Assembly: GCA_964649745.1 (NCBI GenBank)
Contig: CAZYQI010000043.1
Span: 1 to 24,561 of the forward strand
Length of the DNA stretch: 24,561 nucleotides
Direction of reading: 5' to 3'
Origin: CAZEHS01 sp964649745
GTDB taxonomy: Bacteria > Bacillota > Clostridia > Peptostreptococcales > Acidaminobacteraceae
Position 1 is the stretch's first letter. Each line of letters begins with the position of its first letter. The notes under the pieces are model-generated. The model had not been told where the DNA came from. It saw nothing but the letters and a program-made list of their open reading frames with translations, and searched no databases. Positions 7,647-15,317 of this stretch are shown piece by piece. Made by a program: the position numbers and the translations under genes.

Positions 7647-8682
7647 AGAGATCAAGGTGCTTATTGTCGATGATCAGACTGCCGCACGCATGGCGCTAAA
7701 GCGGTTATCTGTATGGAATCCTCACAGCCGGTTCACGGTGGCGGGGGAGGCAAAAAATGGTCAGGAAGCCCTTCAATTGCTGGGGAACGAAGCGTACGGA
7801 CTGGTAATCACCGATATTCGGATGCCGGTGATGGATGGACTAGACCTGCTGCAGCTGATTGTAAAGAACAACCCGGATATCCCGGTTATCCTCCAAAGCG
7901 ATCACGCCGATTTTGAATATGCCAGAAAGGGACTGGTATATGGTGCGTTTGACTACCTGCTGAAGCCGGTAACGGCCGGAGATCTGTCAGCCGTTCTGAG
8001 CCGGGTGGCAGAGGAACGGCTGCTGCGAAGCGAGGTGATCCTGACGCCGGAGCAGATTTCGAAGCAAATCTACCAACGAATTACCTCCGGAAGGGCATTG
8101 ACAGACAACCATATCCGATTTTTCATTGATTCACTGAAAAAGAAGTATGGGGTAGATACATCCGATGATGATCAGTGGATTCGGTGCGGGGTCTGCTTAT
8201 TTATACAGTTTATTACCATGGAGTTTTTGCATGCCAACCTAAAGGTCTTTGTCAATCCCGCGGTGCGTTGGGCTCTGCGCCAACCCGACGCAGAGGATGC
8301 CTTCCGGCGAATGATACGGTTTTCTGAAAGAGCCTATGGTGATATTATGCTGCCAACGGTACAGAATGATCTGGTGCGCAGAACGGTACAGTTGGTGTTG
8401 ATGCAGGACGGAAACTCCAAAACGGTCGGCAGTGTGGCAGAGTCCCTGTTTGTTCACCGGAATCACCTCAGCCAAACCTTCAGCCGTCTGGCGGGAATAA
8501 CCCTGGTGGATTACATTGTAAGGGTTAAGATGTATCAGGCTTTGGTACTCCTTTTGAATCCGATGCATTCCATTCAGGATGTCGGTGAGCTTTTGGGATA
8601 CAGGGACGACGAGCATTTTTCGAAGCTCTTCAGGGAACATACCGGTATGTTGCCTCGAGATTACAGAAAACAGAATAGTTGA
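7639..8682 (+). CDS. YesN-type response regulator, REC plus AraC HTH
   Basis: A 347-residue transcriptional regulator. The N-terminal receiver has the acidic pair D11-D12, phospho-acceptor D59 in VITDIRMPVMDG and K109 in YLLKPV. The middle (~125-245) is a helical linker without a recognised domain. The C-terminal ~100 residues are an AraC/XylS double HTH, with SVAESLFVHRNHLSQTFSRL as the first and IQDVGELLGYRDDEHFSKLF as the second, ending GMLPRDYRK. The ATG at 7639 was chosen because AAGGAG lies about 11 nt upstream and the receiver begins right after it; the longer open frame upstream overlaps the kinase. The overlap with the kinase gene implies coupled translation and a cognate pair. Targets are unknown. 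Confidence 0.93.
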   Translation: MTEEIKVLIVDDQTAARMALKRLSVWNPHSRFTVAGEAKNGQEALQLLGNEAYGLVITDIRMPVMDGLDLLQLIVKNNPDIPVILQSDHADFEYARKGLVYGAFDYLLKPVTAGDLSAVLSRVAEERLLRSEVILTPEQISKQIYQRITSGRALTDNHIRFFIDSLKKKYGVDTSDDDQWIRCGVCLFIQFITMEFLHANLKVFVNPAVRWALRQPDAEDAFRRMIRFSERAYGDIMLPTVQNDLVRRTVQLVLMQDGNSKTVGSVAESLFVHRNHLSQTFSRLAGITLVDYIVRVKMYQALVLLLNPMHSIQDVGELLGYRDDEHFSKLFREHTGMLPRDYRKQNS

Positions 8683-8690
8683 AACGGAAG

Positions 8691-8727
8691 CCGCCTTTTT
8701 CTGAACCGCCCCAGAAGGCGGTTTTTT
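8691..8727 (+). terminator. rho-independent terminator after the YesN-type regulator
   Basis: CCGCC with TTCTG pairs with CAGAA and GGCGG across an AACCGCCC loop (a small T bulge is present), followed by TTTTTT. It lies 9 bp after the stop codon at 8682 and ends the kinase-regulator operon. Confidence 0.88.
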
Positions 8728-8845
8728 GACGATGTTTTTCGGGGGTGGCCCTTATGTTCTCCGGTATGATGCCTGAAGATACTGACTTACAATTGATTAG
8801 AGGAGTACGGGCAGGAAGCAGAACAGTTTAGAAGGAGGGCATCGA

Positions 8846-9292
8846 ATGGCGGACATTCAGTTCGTGATATTTACTCTGGGCAATGAAAAATATGCTGTGA
8901 ACATACGGCATGTCAGCAGCATCACCAAGTACAGGGATGTCACAAAGGTTCCAAAGGTTCCGGCGTATTTAGAGGGCGTCATCAATCTTCGGGGTGAAAT
9001 CATTCCGATCTTAAACCTGAAACGACTCTTCGGCATTCCCGTAGAACCAACGGATGATAGAACGCGAATCGTTATCAGTCACGTGAATGGAACGGTATGG
9101 GGTTTTATCGTGGATGAGGCATTCAGGGTTATCAAGCTGTCGGAAGCTGATATTGAGCCGGCCCCCGCAATCGTAAAAGGGCCGTCCGCCGCATTTGTTC
9201 AAGGTATAGGGAAGCTGGATGGGGAAATTGTTATTTTACTGGATCTGGACAAGCTATTAGATAGCGAGGAAGTATGCGCTATGTCGGCGTAA
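8846..9292 (+). CDS. cheW: CheW chemotaxis coupling protein
   Basis: A 148-residue CheW domain, which bridges chemoreceptors and the CheA kinase in the cytoplasmic array. Typical features are the opening FVIFTLGNEKYAVNI, the VPKVPAYLEGVINLRGEIIPILNL segment (conserved NLRG loop), a DDRTRIVI strand, GFIVDEAFRVI, and the closing GEIVILLDLDKLL. The ribosome site AAGGAGG lies 7 nt before the ATG. The MCP gene follows 33 bp downstream, so receptor and coupler are co-expressed. No CheA, CheY or CheR is nearby, so this is an accessory CheW joined to a central chemotaxis system elsewhere. Confidence 0.95.
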   Translation: MADIQFVIFTLGNEKYAVNIRHVSSITKYRDVTKVPKVPAYLEGVINLRGEIIPILNLKRLFGIPVEPTDDRTRIVISHVNGTVWGFIVDEAFRVIKLSEADIEPAPAIVKGPSAAFVQGIGKLDGEIVILLDLDKLLDSEEVCAMSA

Positions 9293-9325
9293 TGGCTGAA
9301 TACACCATCAACTGGAGGCATCATA

Positions 9326-11017
9326 ATGCAAAGATCACTGAAAGCGAAAATGATCCTGTTCTTTATGGCTGTAGTGAGTATTTCAGCCATAGGTTTTGGT
9401 ATGGTATGGTTTCAGCTAAAACACACATCTGCGGAATTGAACACATTTTATGAAGAAGAATTTCCCCGGATGAAAATGACGTATGCTCTCAGTCTTAACT
9501 CTCAGGCGCAGATATCCAATTTAAGAGGGTATTTCATGTATCAAAAGCCGGAACTTCTGGAAAATTTCCACGATTTAGGCAAAGCTAATATGGAAATTGA
9601 GACAGAGCTTCTGGAGAGCGCCCGTACCGAAGAGGGGAAAAGGCTGGCTGCAAAAGTCAAAGAACTGGATGCCCTTTATAACGAGAAGGCTGACACAGGG
9701 CTTATGCCGCTGCTGGATGCCGGTAAAAAAGAGGAGGCCATGGCCTTTGCCGCAAATACCCTGGCTCCCATTGGGGCAGACCTGGTGCTTGCCGTTCAGG
9801 AGTATCAGGCACTCCGCGACACACGAATAGCGACAACCTTCGATACCGTTTTGGACTCCATGAAAAAAAGTCGTGGTGCAGCCGTTATGTTTGCAGCTGT
9901 AGCGGCTGTTCTGGGCATCCTTATCGGGTATTTTTCAGCCCAAAGCATCAGCAATCCACTGAAACGGTTGGTTGAATCCTCCGTGCGGATTGCAGAGGGA
10001 GATCTGACCGGAACCGTGGCGATTAATCGCCAGGATGAGCTGGGGGCCTTGGCCAAATCCTACAGCCATATGCAGGATCAGCTGCGGCATATAGTGAGCC
10101 GTATCAGCGAGGAATCCCAGCAGGTTGCCGCTGCCAGTGAAGAACTGACGGCCACTTCCCAGCAGTCTGCCTCTGCATCGGAAGAGCTGGCAAAAACCAT
10201 TACCGAAATTGCTCAAGGGGCATCGGATCAAGCGCAGAGCACCATGGAGGGAACAGAAAAGCTGATGCAGCTGGGCAAGCTGATAGAGGGAAATCAGGAG
10301 AGCCTTCAGGCGGTAGGAGAGGCTTCTGCCAAGGTGACAGCCCTGGTTCATGAAGGGTTGAAAACGGCGGCCATGCTGTCCGAAAAGACGGATGAAAGCA
10401 ATGCAGCCACCGGGGCTATGATGAAGAATATCACCCAGACCCATGAAAGCTCCGAGCGGATTGGAGCCGCCAGTAGCCTGATTACCTCCATTGCAGAGCA
10501 AACCAATCTTCTGGCACTGAATGCGGCAATTGAAGCAGCCAGGGCAGGAGAACACGGCCGCGGGTTTTCTGTGGTTGCGGATGAGATCCGTAAGCTGGCA
10601 GAGCAGTCCACTCAATCCACCAAGGTTATTGATGAAATGGTTCGGGAAGTGAAGATCAATGCCTCGGGAGCTCTGGATATGATGAATAAAGTTGATTCCA
10701 TCGTTGCGGCCCAGTCCCAATGCGTCGCGCAGGCTGAAATGAGCTTTAAAGACATCAGTGAGGCCATCCGACAGTCTGAAATAGCCGTTTCAATTTTGAC
10801 ACAATCCGGTGCCCAAATGGCCCAGAAGAAAAATGAGGTGCAGAATACCATGGAGAGTCTTTCCGCGGTTGCTGAGGAAAATGCCGCAAGCTCGGAGGAG
10901 GCCTCTGCAGCCATTGAAGAGCAATCTGCTTCCATGGAGGAGATGTCCAATTCCAGCGAAGGGCTTTCAGAGCTGGCCCAAGAGCTTCAAGGGCTGGTCG
11001 GGCATTTCAAATTATAA
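9326..11017 (+). CDS. methyl-accepting chemotaxis protein, four-helix-bundle type
   Basis: A 563-residue chemoreceptor. TM1 is ~9-30 and TM2 ~184-206, and the extracellular part between them (~150 residues, all helical) fits a Tar-like four-helix bundle. HAMP runs ~205-258 with DELGALAKSYSHM. The signalling domain contains the highly conserved tip EQTNLLALNAAIEAARAGE from residue 391, the kinase-control region. Glutamine/glutamate-rich stretches near 265-300 and 505-540 are likely methylation helices. It ends LQGLVGHFKL with no NWETF-type CheR-binding tail. It sits directly after cheW. The ligand cannot be deduced. Confidence 0.95.
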   Translation: MQRSLKAKMILFFMAVVSISAIGFGMVWFQLKHTSAELNTFYEEEFPRMKMTYALSLNSQAQISNLRGYFMYQKPELLENFHDLGKANMEIETELLESARTEEGKRLAAKVKELDALYNEKADTGLMPLLDAGKKEEAMAFAANTLAPIGADLVLAVQEYQALRDTRIATTFDTVLDSMKKSRGAAVMFAAVAAVLGILIGYFSAQSISNPLKRLVESSVRIAEGDLTGTVAINRQDELGALAKSYSHMQDQLRHIVSRISEESQQVAAASEELTATSQQSASASEELAKTITEIAQGASDQAQSTMEGTEKLMQLGKLIEGNQESLQAVGEASAKVTALVHEGLKTAAMLSEKTDESNAATGAMMKNITQTHESSERIGAASSLITSIAEQTNLLALNAAIEAARAGEHGRGFSVVADEIRKLAEQSTQSTKVIDEMVREVKINASGALDMMNKVDSIVAAQSQCVAQAEMSFKDISEAIRQSEIAVSILTQSGAQMAQKKNEVQNTMESLSAVAEENAASSEEASAAIEEQSASMEEMSNSSEGLSELAQELQGLVGHFKL

Positions 11018-11041
11018 GAGGGATTGACCCTGAGACAGTTC

Positions 11042-11066
11042 GCCCATGCCGCCGGCATGGGCTTTC
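11042..11066 (+). terminator. probable terminator after the chemoreceptor gene
   Basis: A perfect 9-bp stem GCCCATGCC/GGCATGGGC with a GCC loop is followed by only TTTC. It lies 24 bp after the chemoreceptor stop. The T-tract is short, so termination may be partial. Confidence 0.65.
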
Positions 11067-11261
11067 AGGCATTCCGGAGGATCATTCCGTGATTCGATCC
11101 CCTGCTCCCGGATGCCGAGGGGGTTGCCCTGTATGAAGAAGCGCAAAGGGTTACATTCTGATTATCAGTGGAAATGGAAACAACGGGTTTGTTCATCAAC
11201 GTGAAGTACATCGAATCGCTGAAATTGTAAAGAAACGGACTCGGCAATGAAGGTGGACCAA

Positions 11262-13238
11262 ATGAAAATTCTACAGCTTTATCATAAGGGCACTGTGATG
11301 GCGGCCAAGATTTCAGCGAATTTCCGGAGGCATCTGCGTTTGCTCCGCAAGCCGATGCAGATGGCAATCCGGTGGTATCCTGTGAGCGCCTCCATGGGGA
11401 AGAATGAATACATCGAATTATTGGGTGCGGATATCAGCGAGACAGAAGCACTTTTGATGGAACTGAGCCGTAAAAATAAGGCCCTGGAAGAACAAAATGC
11501 AAATTTATCGTTTATGGAAACAGAGCTCCAGCAACGGATGGCAGATATGGAAAACGCGCGGAATGAGGTATCAGTTATTGCGGATCGGTACCGGCTGGCT
11601 GCTGACGCTTCCCGGGACGTGATATGGGACTGGGATGGTCGTGCCAATGAATCCTTTATTTCTGACCGCATCTTTGAGATTCTGGGAGACACTTATCGGG
11701 GTGCAACATGGAGCATGGATACTCTCCACGGGCTGATTATCCCGGAGGATATCCCCGTGATACTGAAAGCGTACAGTGATCACCTTAAATTTGACACGCC
11801 CTTCTTTTCATCGGAGTTCCGAGTGAAGGATCATCAGAATCACAGCCGGTGGGTCCATATAAGGGGAATTGCCATCAAGGATATGGATGGCCGGGTAATC
11901 CGCACAGCAGGGTCGTTGGCAGATGTGTCCAAACAGAAACAGCAGGAACTCAGGCTCCACCAACTGGCCTATTTTGATGTCTTAACAGGGCTGCCGAATG
12001 TCTACTGGATTCAAGAAAAACTGGAATCCTTACTGTCCTCCGCAGTGGAGAACGGCTTAGAACTGACGCTGTATTGCGTAGGATTGGACGAGCTGAAGCG
12101 TATAAACGATCTGATGGGAAATTCTGCGGGGGATATCATCCTCCAGACGGTTGCGGGTCGCCTCTCCGGGTTGGATGCAGAAAGCTCCGAAATAGCCCGT
12201 ATAGGAGGGGATGAATTCGTTCTTATACGTAAAAACGCAGGTAGAACCGGTCATCAGAATAACTTTGCCGATCATTTGGTCGCTGCCGTACGGGAGCCGA
12301 TACCCATAAAGGATGCTCCTGTGTATATTACCTGCAGCGTTGGGATAGCACGGTATCCCCAGGACGGCCAGACCTCCGAGGCGCTGTTGAAGCATGTGGA
12401 ACTGGCGATGTCCAAGGCAAAGGAAGTTGGAAAGAATACCTCAATCCGATATGATTCGCTTCTTGGGCGGGAGTCCGCAGAAAGAACACAGATGAGTCAG
12501 CACCTGAGAAAAGCGGTATCCAGAAATGAATTTTATCTGGAGTATCAGCCCAGTGTGCAGACCCTCACAGGGGACATCTGCGGCTATGAAGCGTTATTGC
12601 GGTGGAATAGTCCGGTTTACGGATTGGTATCACCGGACCGCTTTATTCCTCTGGCAGAAGAGAATGGTGCCATCATTGAGTTGGGAATGATGGTCTTAAA
12701 AAAAGTGTTTCATTTCATTCGGCGAACCGGGCGGAAGGATATCATTGTATCCTGCAATGTTTCGGCAAGGCAGCTCATGCAGCGGGATTTTGTTGATACG
12801 TTGCTTGCTGCCTACCAAAATGCGGATATCCCTCAAAACACCCTGGCGATAGAGATCACCGAAAGCGCTCTGCTGGAGTCTATGGAGGATGTGGTTCCCC
12901 GAATCCGGGCCATACGGGATCTGGGAATACCCATTTATCTAGACGATTTCGGGACGGGGTATTCATCTCTGACGTATCTTACGAATCTGCCGATTGATGT
13001 CATCAAAATTGATAAAACCTTTGTTCAGGAGATGATGCAAGGGGATCGGGAAGCTATTATTGTAAAGGCAGTCATCGGCATGGCACATCAGATGGGACTG
13101 ACTGTGGTGGCTGAAGGGGTTGAAACCTCCCAACAACTGGCTCGGTTGAAGGCGATGGACTGTGATCAGATACAGGGGTATTTCTTCAGCCGCCCTCTAT
13201 CGGAGGATGCAGCGCTGTCCATGCTGAAGCACGGCTAA
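11262..13238 (+). CDS. PAS-GGDEF-EAL cyclic-di-GMP signalling protein
   Basis: A 658-residue cytosolic protein. After an arginine-rich N-terminus comes a coiled coil (~55-110), a PAS_3-type domain (~108-225, with RWVHIRGIAI and GSLADVSKQ), GGDEF (~235-395; intact GGDEF at 315-319 but no RxxD inhibitory site) and EAL (~405-655). The EAL keeps its catalytic set: EALLRW, NVSARQL, EITESALLES, DDFGTGYSS, KIDKTF, AEGVET and QGYFFSRP. Phosphodiesterase activity is therefore likely; the GGDEF has a LDELKRIND/GN variant in place of LDxFKxIND/GH and may be regulatory. I chose ATG 11262 because AAGGTGG lies 6 nt upstream. An upstream ATG at 11247 lacks a ribosome site, and a start at 11394 is possible because residues 1-44 look unlike coding sequence. 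Confidence 0.92.
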   Translation: MKILQLYHKGTVMAAKISANFRRHLRLLRKPMQMAIRWYPVSASMGKNEYIELLGADISETEALLMELSRKNKALEEQNANLSFMETELQQRMADMENARNEVSVIADRYRLAADASRDVIWDWDGRANESFISDRIFEILGDTYRGATWSMDTLHGLIIPEDIPVILKAYSDHLKFDTPFFSSEFRVKDHQNHSRWVHIRGIAIKDMDGRVIRTAGSLADVSKQKQQELRLHQLAYFDVLTGLPNVYWIQEKLESLLSSAVENGLELTLYCVGLDELKRINDLMGNSAGDIILQTVAGRLSGLDAESSEIARIGGDEFVLIRKNAGRTGHQNNFADHLVAAVREPIPIKDAPVYITCSVGIARYPQDGQTSEALLKHVELAMSKAKEVGKNTSIRYDSLLGRESAERTQMSQHLRKAVSRNEFYLEYQPSVQTLTGDICGYEALLRWNSPVYGLVSPDRFIPLAEENGAIIELGMMVLKKVFHFIRRTGRKDIIVSCNVSARQLMQRDFVDTLLAAYQNADIPQNTLAIEITESALLESMEDVVPRIRAIRDLGIPIYLDDFGTGYSSLTYLTNLPIDVIKIDKTFVQEMMQGDREAIIVKAVIGMAHQMGLTVVAEGVETSQQLARLKAMDCDQIQGYFFSRPLSEDAALSMLKHG

Positions 13239-13561
13239 AAAAGTGAATTTCTGTGTCCGTAAAGAAACACGCCATTCTGATAGAAATAATCGAATGATTC
13301 ACTGAAGGGATACGATGTGGTGTATCCTGGAGGAGAGGCCGCCAATTCAGCTGTACGCATCACCCTGTGGGAGTTGGAAACCGTCACCGGCGATCAGCGG
13401 GTGAATGTGTGTGGTGAGAGCGTCTGATAAACAATAGAATTATTCAGGTTCAGGACTGTGTAAACCGATTCATGATGGGTATCAGTGAAAACAGGATTCC
13501 TGCAGTTCAATCCTTACGAGCCATTATGGAGTGATGATGCCTGACGCTGAGGAGTTTTGAA
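13239..13561. other. intergenic region holding a ybaK remnant and a duplicated spacer
   Basis: No intact gene is seen. Most of the region is a diverged copy of the 3' end of the ybaK-like gene (5427-5562) and of parts of the spacer before the kinase at 5766. The blocks TGTGTAAACCG (13456-13466) and GGTATCAG (13477-13484) recur as 5687-5697 and 5709-5716. GAGGAG before 13562 is the ribosome site of the next gene. Confidence 0.7.
13296..13427 (+). pseudogene. 3' fragment of a ybaK-like gene
   Basis: Translation of this stretch gives 43 residues from DSLKGYDVVYPGGEAANSAV to ESV and a stop. About 29 of 43 match residues ~113-155 of the intact YbaK-type protein encoded at 5092-5562. There is no start codon or ribosome site, an in-frame TAA lies just upstream, and the first ~110 codons are missing, so it is a gene relic. 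It follows the GGDEF-EAL gene and precedes a response-regulator gene, much as the intact gene precedes a kinase, pointing to a past segmental duplication. Confidence 0.85.
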
Positions 13562-14356
13562 ATGAAAGGATCGCTGAATATTCTTATCGCCGAAGATGAT
13601 GAATTGAACCGGATGTTGATTTGCGAAATGCTGTCCAAGCACAGTCATGTTTATACGGCTTGCGAGAATGGCAGCGAAGCGGTTCAGATGTTCAGAAACG
13701 GCAATTTCGACTGCGTTCTGCTGGATCTCCAGATGCCTGTTATGGGCGGGAAGGAGGCTGCAGAAAAAATACGGGAAATTGATATCCAGAAGAACACCAG
13801 AACCAAGATTGCTGTTCTTTCCGGTCGGACGGGACTTGCGGCTGATATCTCGGGCATTGGAGCGCTGTTCGACTGTGTTCTGACCAAGCCCTTCGGACTG
13901 GAGGACCTTCAGAATTTTCTAAAAGACATCGGGTCCCAATCCGACGGCGGGGAAAATACTCCGCCGGATCTTGAGAATGTGGATTCCTACTCATCTTCTG
14001 CAGCGATTGAAGCCGACATAAAGGCGACCTATGAAAAAATCGATTTCGATTTAGATTTTTTTGAAATCCTTACACAAAAGTTTGAGGCAGCATCCGAGGA
14101 CATGATCAGTAAAATAGGAACGGCAATTCAGAGCAACGATCGGGATGCCGTTACGCGATATGCCCACATGTTGAAGGGAACCATTTCTATTTTCAGTCAG
14201 AACCGGGGCTACATCTTAGCAAAGCAACTGGAGAATTTTGGGCAAACATCTTCGCCGGGGGATATGGAACACCAAAGGCAAGAGTTGGCAGATGAAATCA
14301 GGCGCATTAACCGGGCGGCATACGCGTTTATCGACATTCGGCGAGGCAATAGGTGA
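13562..14356 (+). CDS. REC-HPt phosphorelay protein
   Basis: A 264-residue protein without a DNA-binding domain. The receiver (~1-124) has acidic D12-D13, phospho-acceptor D55 in VLLDLQMPVMGG, S87 and K109 in LTKPFG. After a Ser/Asp-rich linker (125-155), residues ~160-255 form an HPt four-helix bundle with the phospho-histidine H202 in RYAHMLKGTISIF. It can therefore accept phosphate on Asp and carry phosphate on His, the two middle steps of a phosphorelay. A NarL-type regulator follows 16 bp downstream and is the obvious acceptor. The donor is probably one of the local HEIRTP kinases, none of which carries its own receiver. The ribosome site GAGGAG lies 8 nt before the ATG. Confidence 0.9.
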   Translation: MKGSLNILIAEDDELNRMLICEMLSKHSHVYTACENGSEAVQMFRNGNFDCVLLDLQMPVMGGKEAAEKIREIDIQKNTRTKIAVLSGRTGLAADISGIGALFDCVLTKPFGLEDLQNFLKDIGSQSDGGENTPPDLENVDSYSSSAAIEADIKATYEKIDFDLDFFEILTQKFEAASEDMISKIGTAIQSNDRDAVTRYAHMLKGTISIFSQNRGYILAKQLENFGQTSSPGDMEHQRQELADEIRRINRAAYAFIDIRRGNR

Positions 14357-14372
14357 GAGTTGGAGGACAGCA

Positions 14373-15035
14373 ATGATCAAAGTGATCATAGCAGATGATC
14401 AGCAATTATTCCGGGATCTACTGGAGCACATGCTGAAGGGCAGTGGAGACATCTCTGTTCAGGCGGCGGTGAGCACCGGTTGTGAGGCTGTATCTGAGGC
14501 GAAAAAGCATCAGGCGGACGTGATCCTGATGGATGTGCACATGCCGGAATGCAGCGGAATTGATGCGGTCAGGACAATAAAGAGTGAAGGACTGGACATC
14601 AAGGTGCTCATGCTCACGTCATCCCATGAGGAAGACGACGTGGCAGAGGCCATGGGCAGCGGGGCAGATGGGTATGTTTTAAAAAGCATCAGCAAGGATG
14701 AACTGATTCTTGCCATAAAGAGCGTTCACTCCGGAATGTCGGTTATTCATCAGGACGCCAGACGGTTGTCGAATAGTGCATCTGGCATTAAGGTGCGTCA
14801 TGAGGGAAACCGGACAATCGTAAGGATTGATGAGATGGATGTCGTGCTTACGGAGCGGGATATCAGGATCATCAGCATGCTGATTGAAGGGAAGACCAGC
14901 GAGGAAATGGCCAAGGAATTGTTCTTGGCCGAAGGCCGTCTCCGCAATGTCATCACTGAGATGCTGTCCAAGCTGATGTTGAAGGATCGGACACAACTGG
15001 CAGTCTTTGCGCTTAAAAATAAGCTGGCGGAATGA
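14373..15035 (+). CDS. NarL/LuxR-type response regulator
   Basis: A 220-residue DNA-binding response regulator. The receiver has D8-D9, phospho-acceptor D54 in ILMDVHMPEC, a MLTSSHEED strand and the conserved lysine in GYVLKSISKDEL. The C-terminal HTH (~155-215) reads VLTERDIRIISMLIEGKTSEEMAKEL and ends with NVITEMLSKLMLKDRTQLAVFALKN, the LuxR_C_like signature. ATG 14373 is supported by GGAGG 6-7 nt upstream; the longer frame from 14238 merely overlaps the REC-HPt gene. With a 16-bp gap after REC-HPt, the two form an operon closed by the terminator at 15066. Likely output of that phosphorelay; target genes are unknown. Confidence 0.93.
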   Translation: MIKVIIADDQQLFRDLLEHMLKGSGDISVQAAVSTGCEAVSEAKKHQADVILMDVHMPECSGIDAVRTIKSEGLDIKVLMLTSSHEEDDVAEAMGSGADGYVLKSISKDELILAIKSVHSGMSVIHQDARRLSNSASGIKVRHEGNRTIVRIDEMDVVLTERDIRIISMLIEGKTSEEMAKELFLAEGRLRNVITEMLSKLMLKDRTQLAVFALKNKLAE

Positions 15036-15065
15036 TACGACCCACTGTTCCCAGCGAACCCCTCA

Positions 15066-15091
15066 TCACACCGACAACGGTGTGATTTTTT
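15066..15091 (+). terminator. rho-independent terminator after the NarL-type regulator
   Basis: A perfect 8-bp stem TCACACCG/CGGTGTGA with an ACAA loop is followed by TTTTTTA. It lies about 30 bp after the stop codon. Confidence 0.9.
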
Positions 15092-15166
15092 ATTTCCGGA
15101 TCCGATGATTCCGATAGTTGGTAAATCGTGAATTTTTCACGGGGCAACCGTGCTGTGGGGCACTCC

Positions 15167-15192
15167 TTGGGAAGCGCCATACCGATTATAAT
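15167..15192 (+). promoter_or_regulatory. candidate promoter of the dCache kinase gene
   Basis: A perfect -10 hexamer TATAAT is at 15187-15192 between the upstream terminator and the kinase gene. The best -35 candidate is TTGGGA at 15167-15172, but the 14-bp spacing is short, so the assignment rests mainly on the -10 and on location. Transcription from here would give a leader of roughly 120 nt. Confidence 0.4.
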
Positions 15193-15241
15193 TAATGGTA
15201 ACGAAGGAAATCATTATACAGACTGATTATACAGCCATAGA

Positions 15242-15301
15242 GAAGCATCTGATGCTTCAGCGTGGGGCCGTCTAATGCGTTCAGCAGCAGACGGCTTTTT
15301 T
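15242..15301 (+). promoter_or_regulatory. attenuator-like leader: hairpin plus intrinsic terminator just before the start codon
   Basis: Two RNA hairpins lie in the leader of the dCache kinase gene. The first is GAAGCAT/ATGCTTC around CTG (15242-15258). The second is GCCGTCT/AGACGGC (15267-15295) followed by TTTTTT, a proper intrinsic terminator. The T-tract ends only a few bases before the AGGAGG (15305-15310) of the kinase gene. Since the preceding operon already has a terminator at 15066, this second one suggests transcription attenuation or a riboswitch expression platform. I could not match the upstream leader to a known riboswitch. Confidence 0.6.
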
Positions 15302-15317
15302 AACAGGAGGCGTGGCT

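Noticed and set aside
8730..8845. Possible sigma-D type flagellar/chemotaxis promoter before cheW
   Set aside because: No TAAA-N15-GCCGATAA-like match was found.
9935..10720. A 261-codon minus-strand open frame
   Set aside because: It is antisense to the chemoreceptor signalling domain, and its composition is a mirror of the heptad coding pattern.
15100..15260. Possible c-di-GMP riboswitch before the dCache kinase
   Set aside because: The conserved GEMM elements were looked for and not found; only the terminator and a small hairpin are supported.
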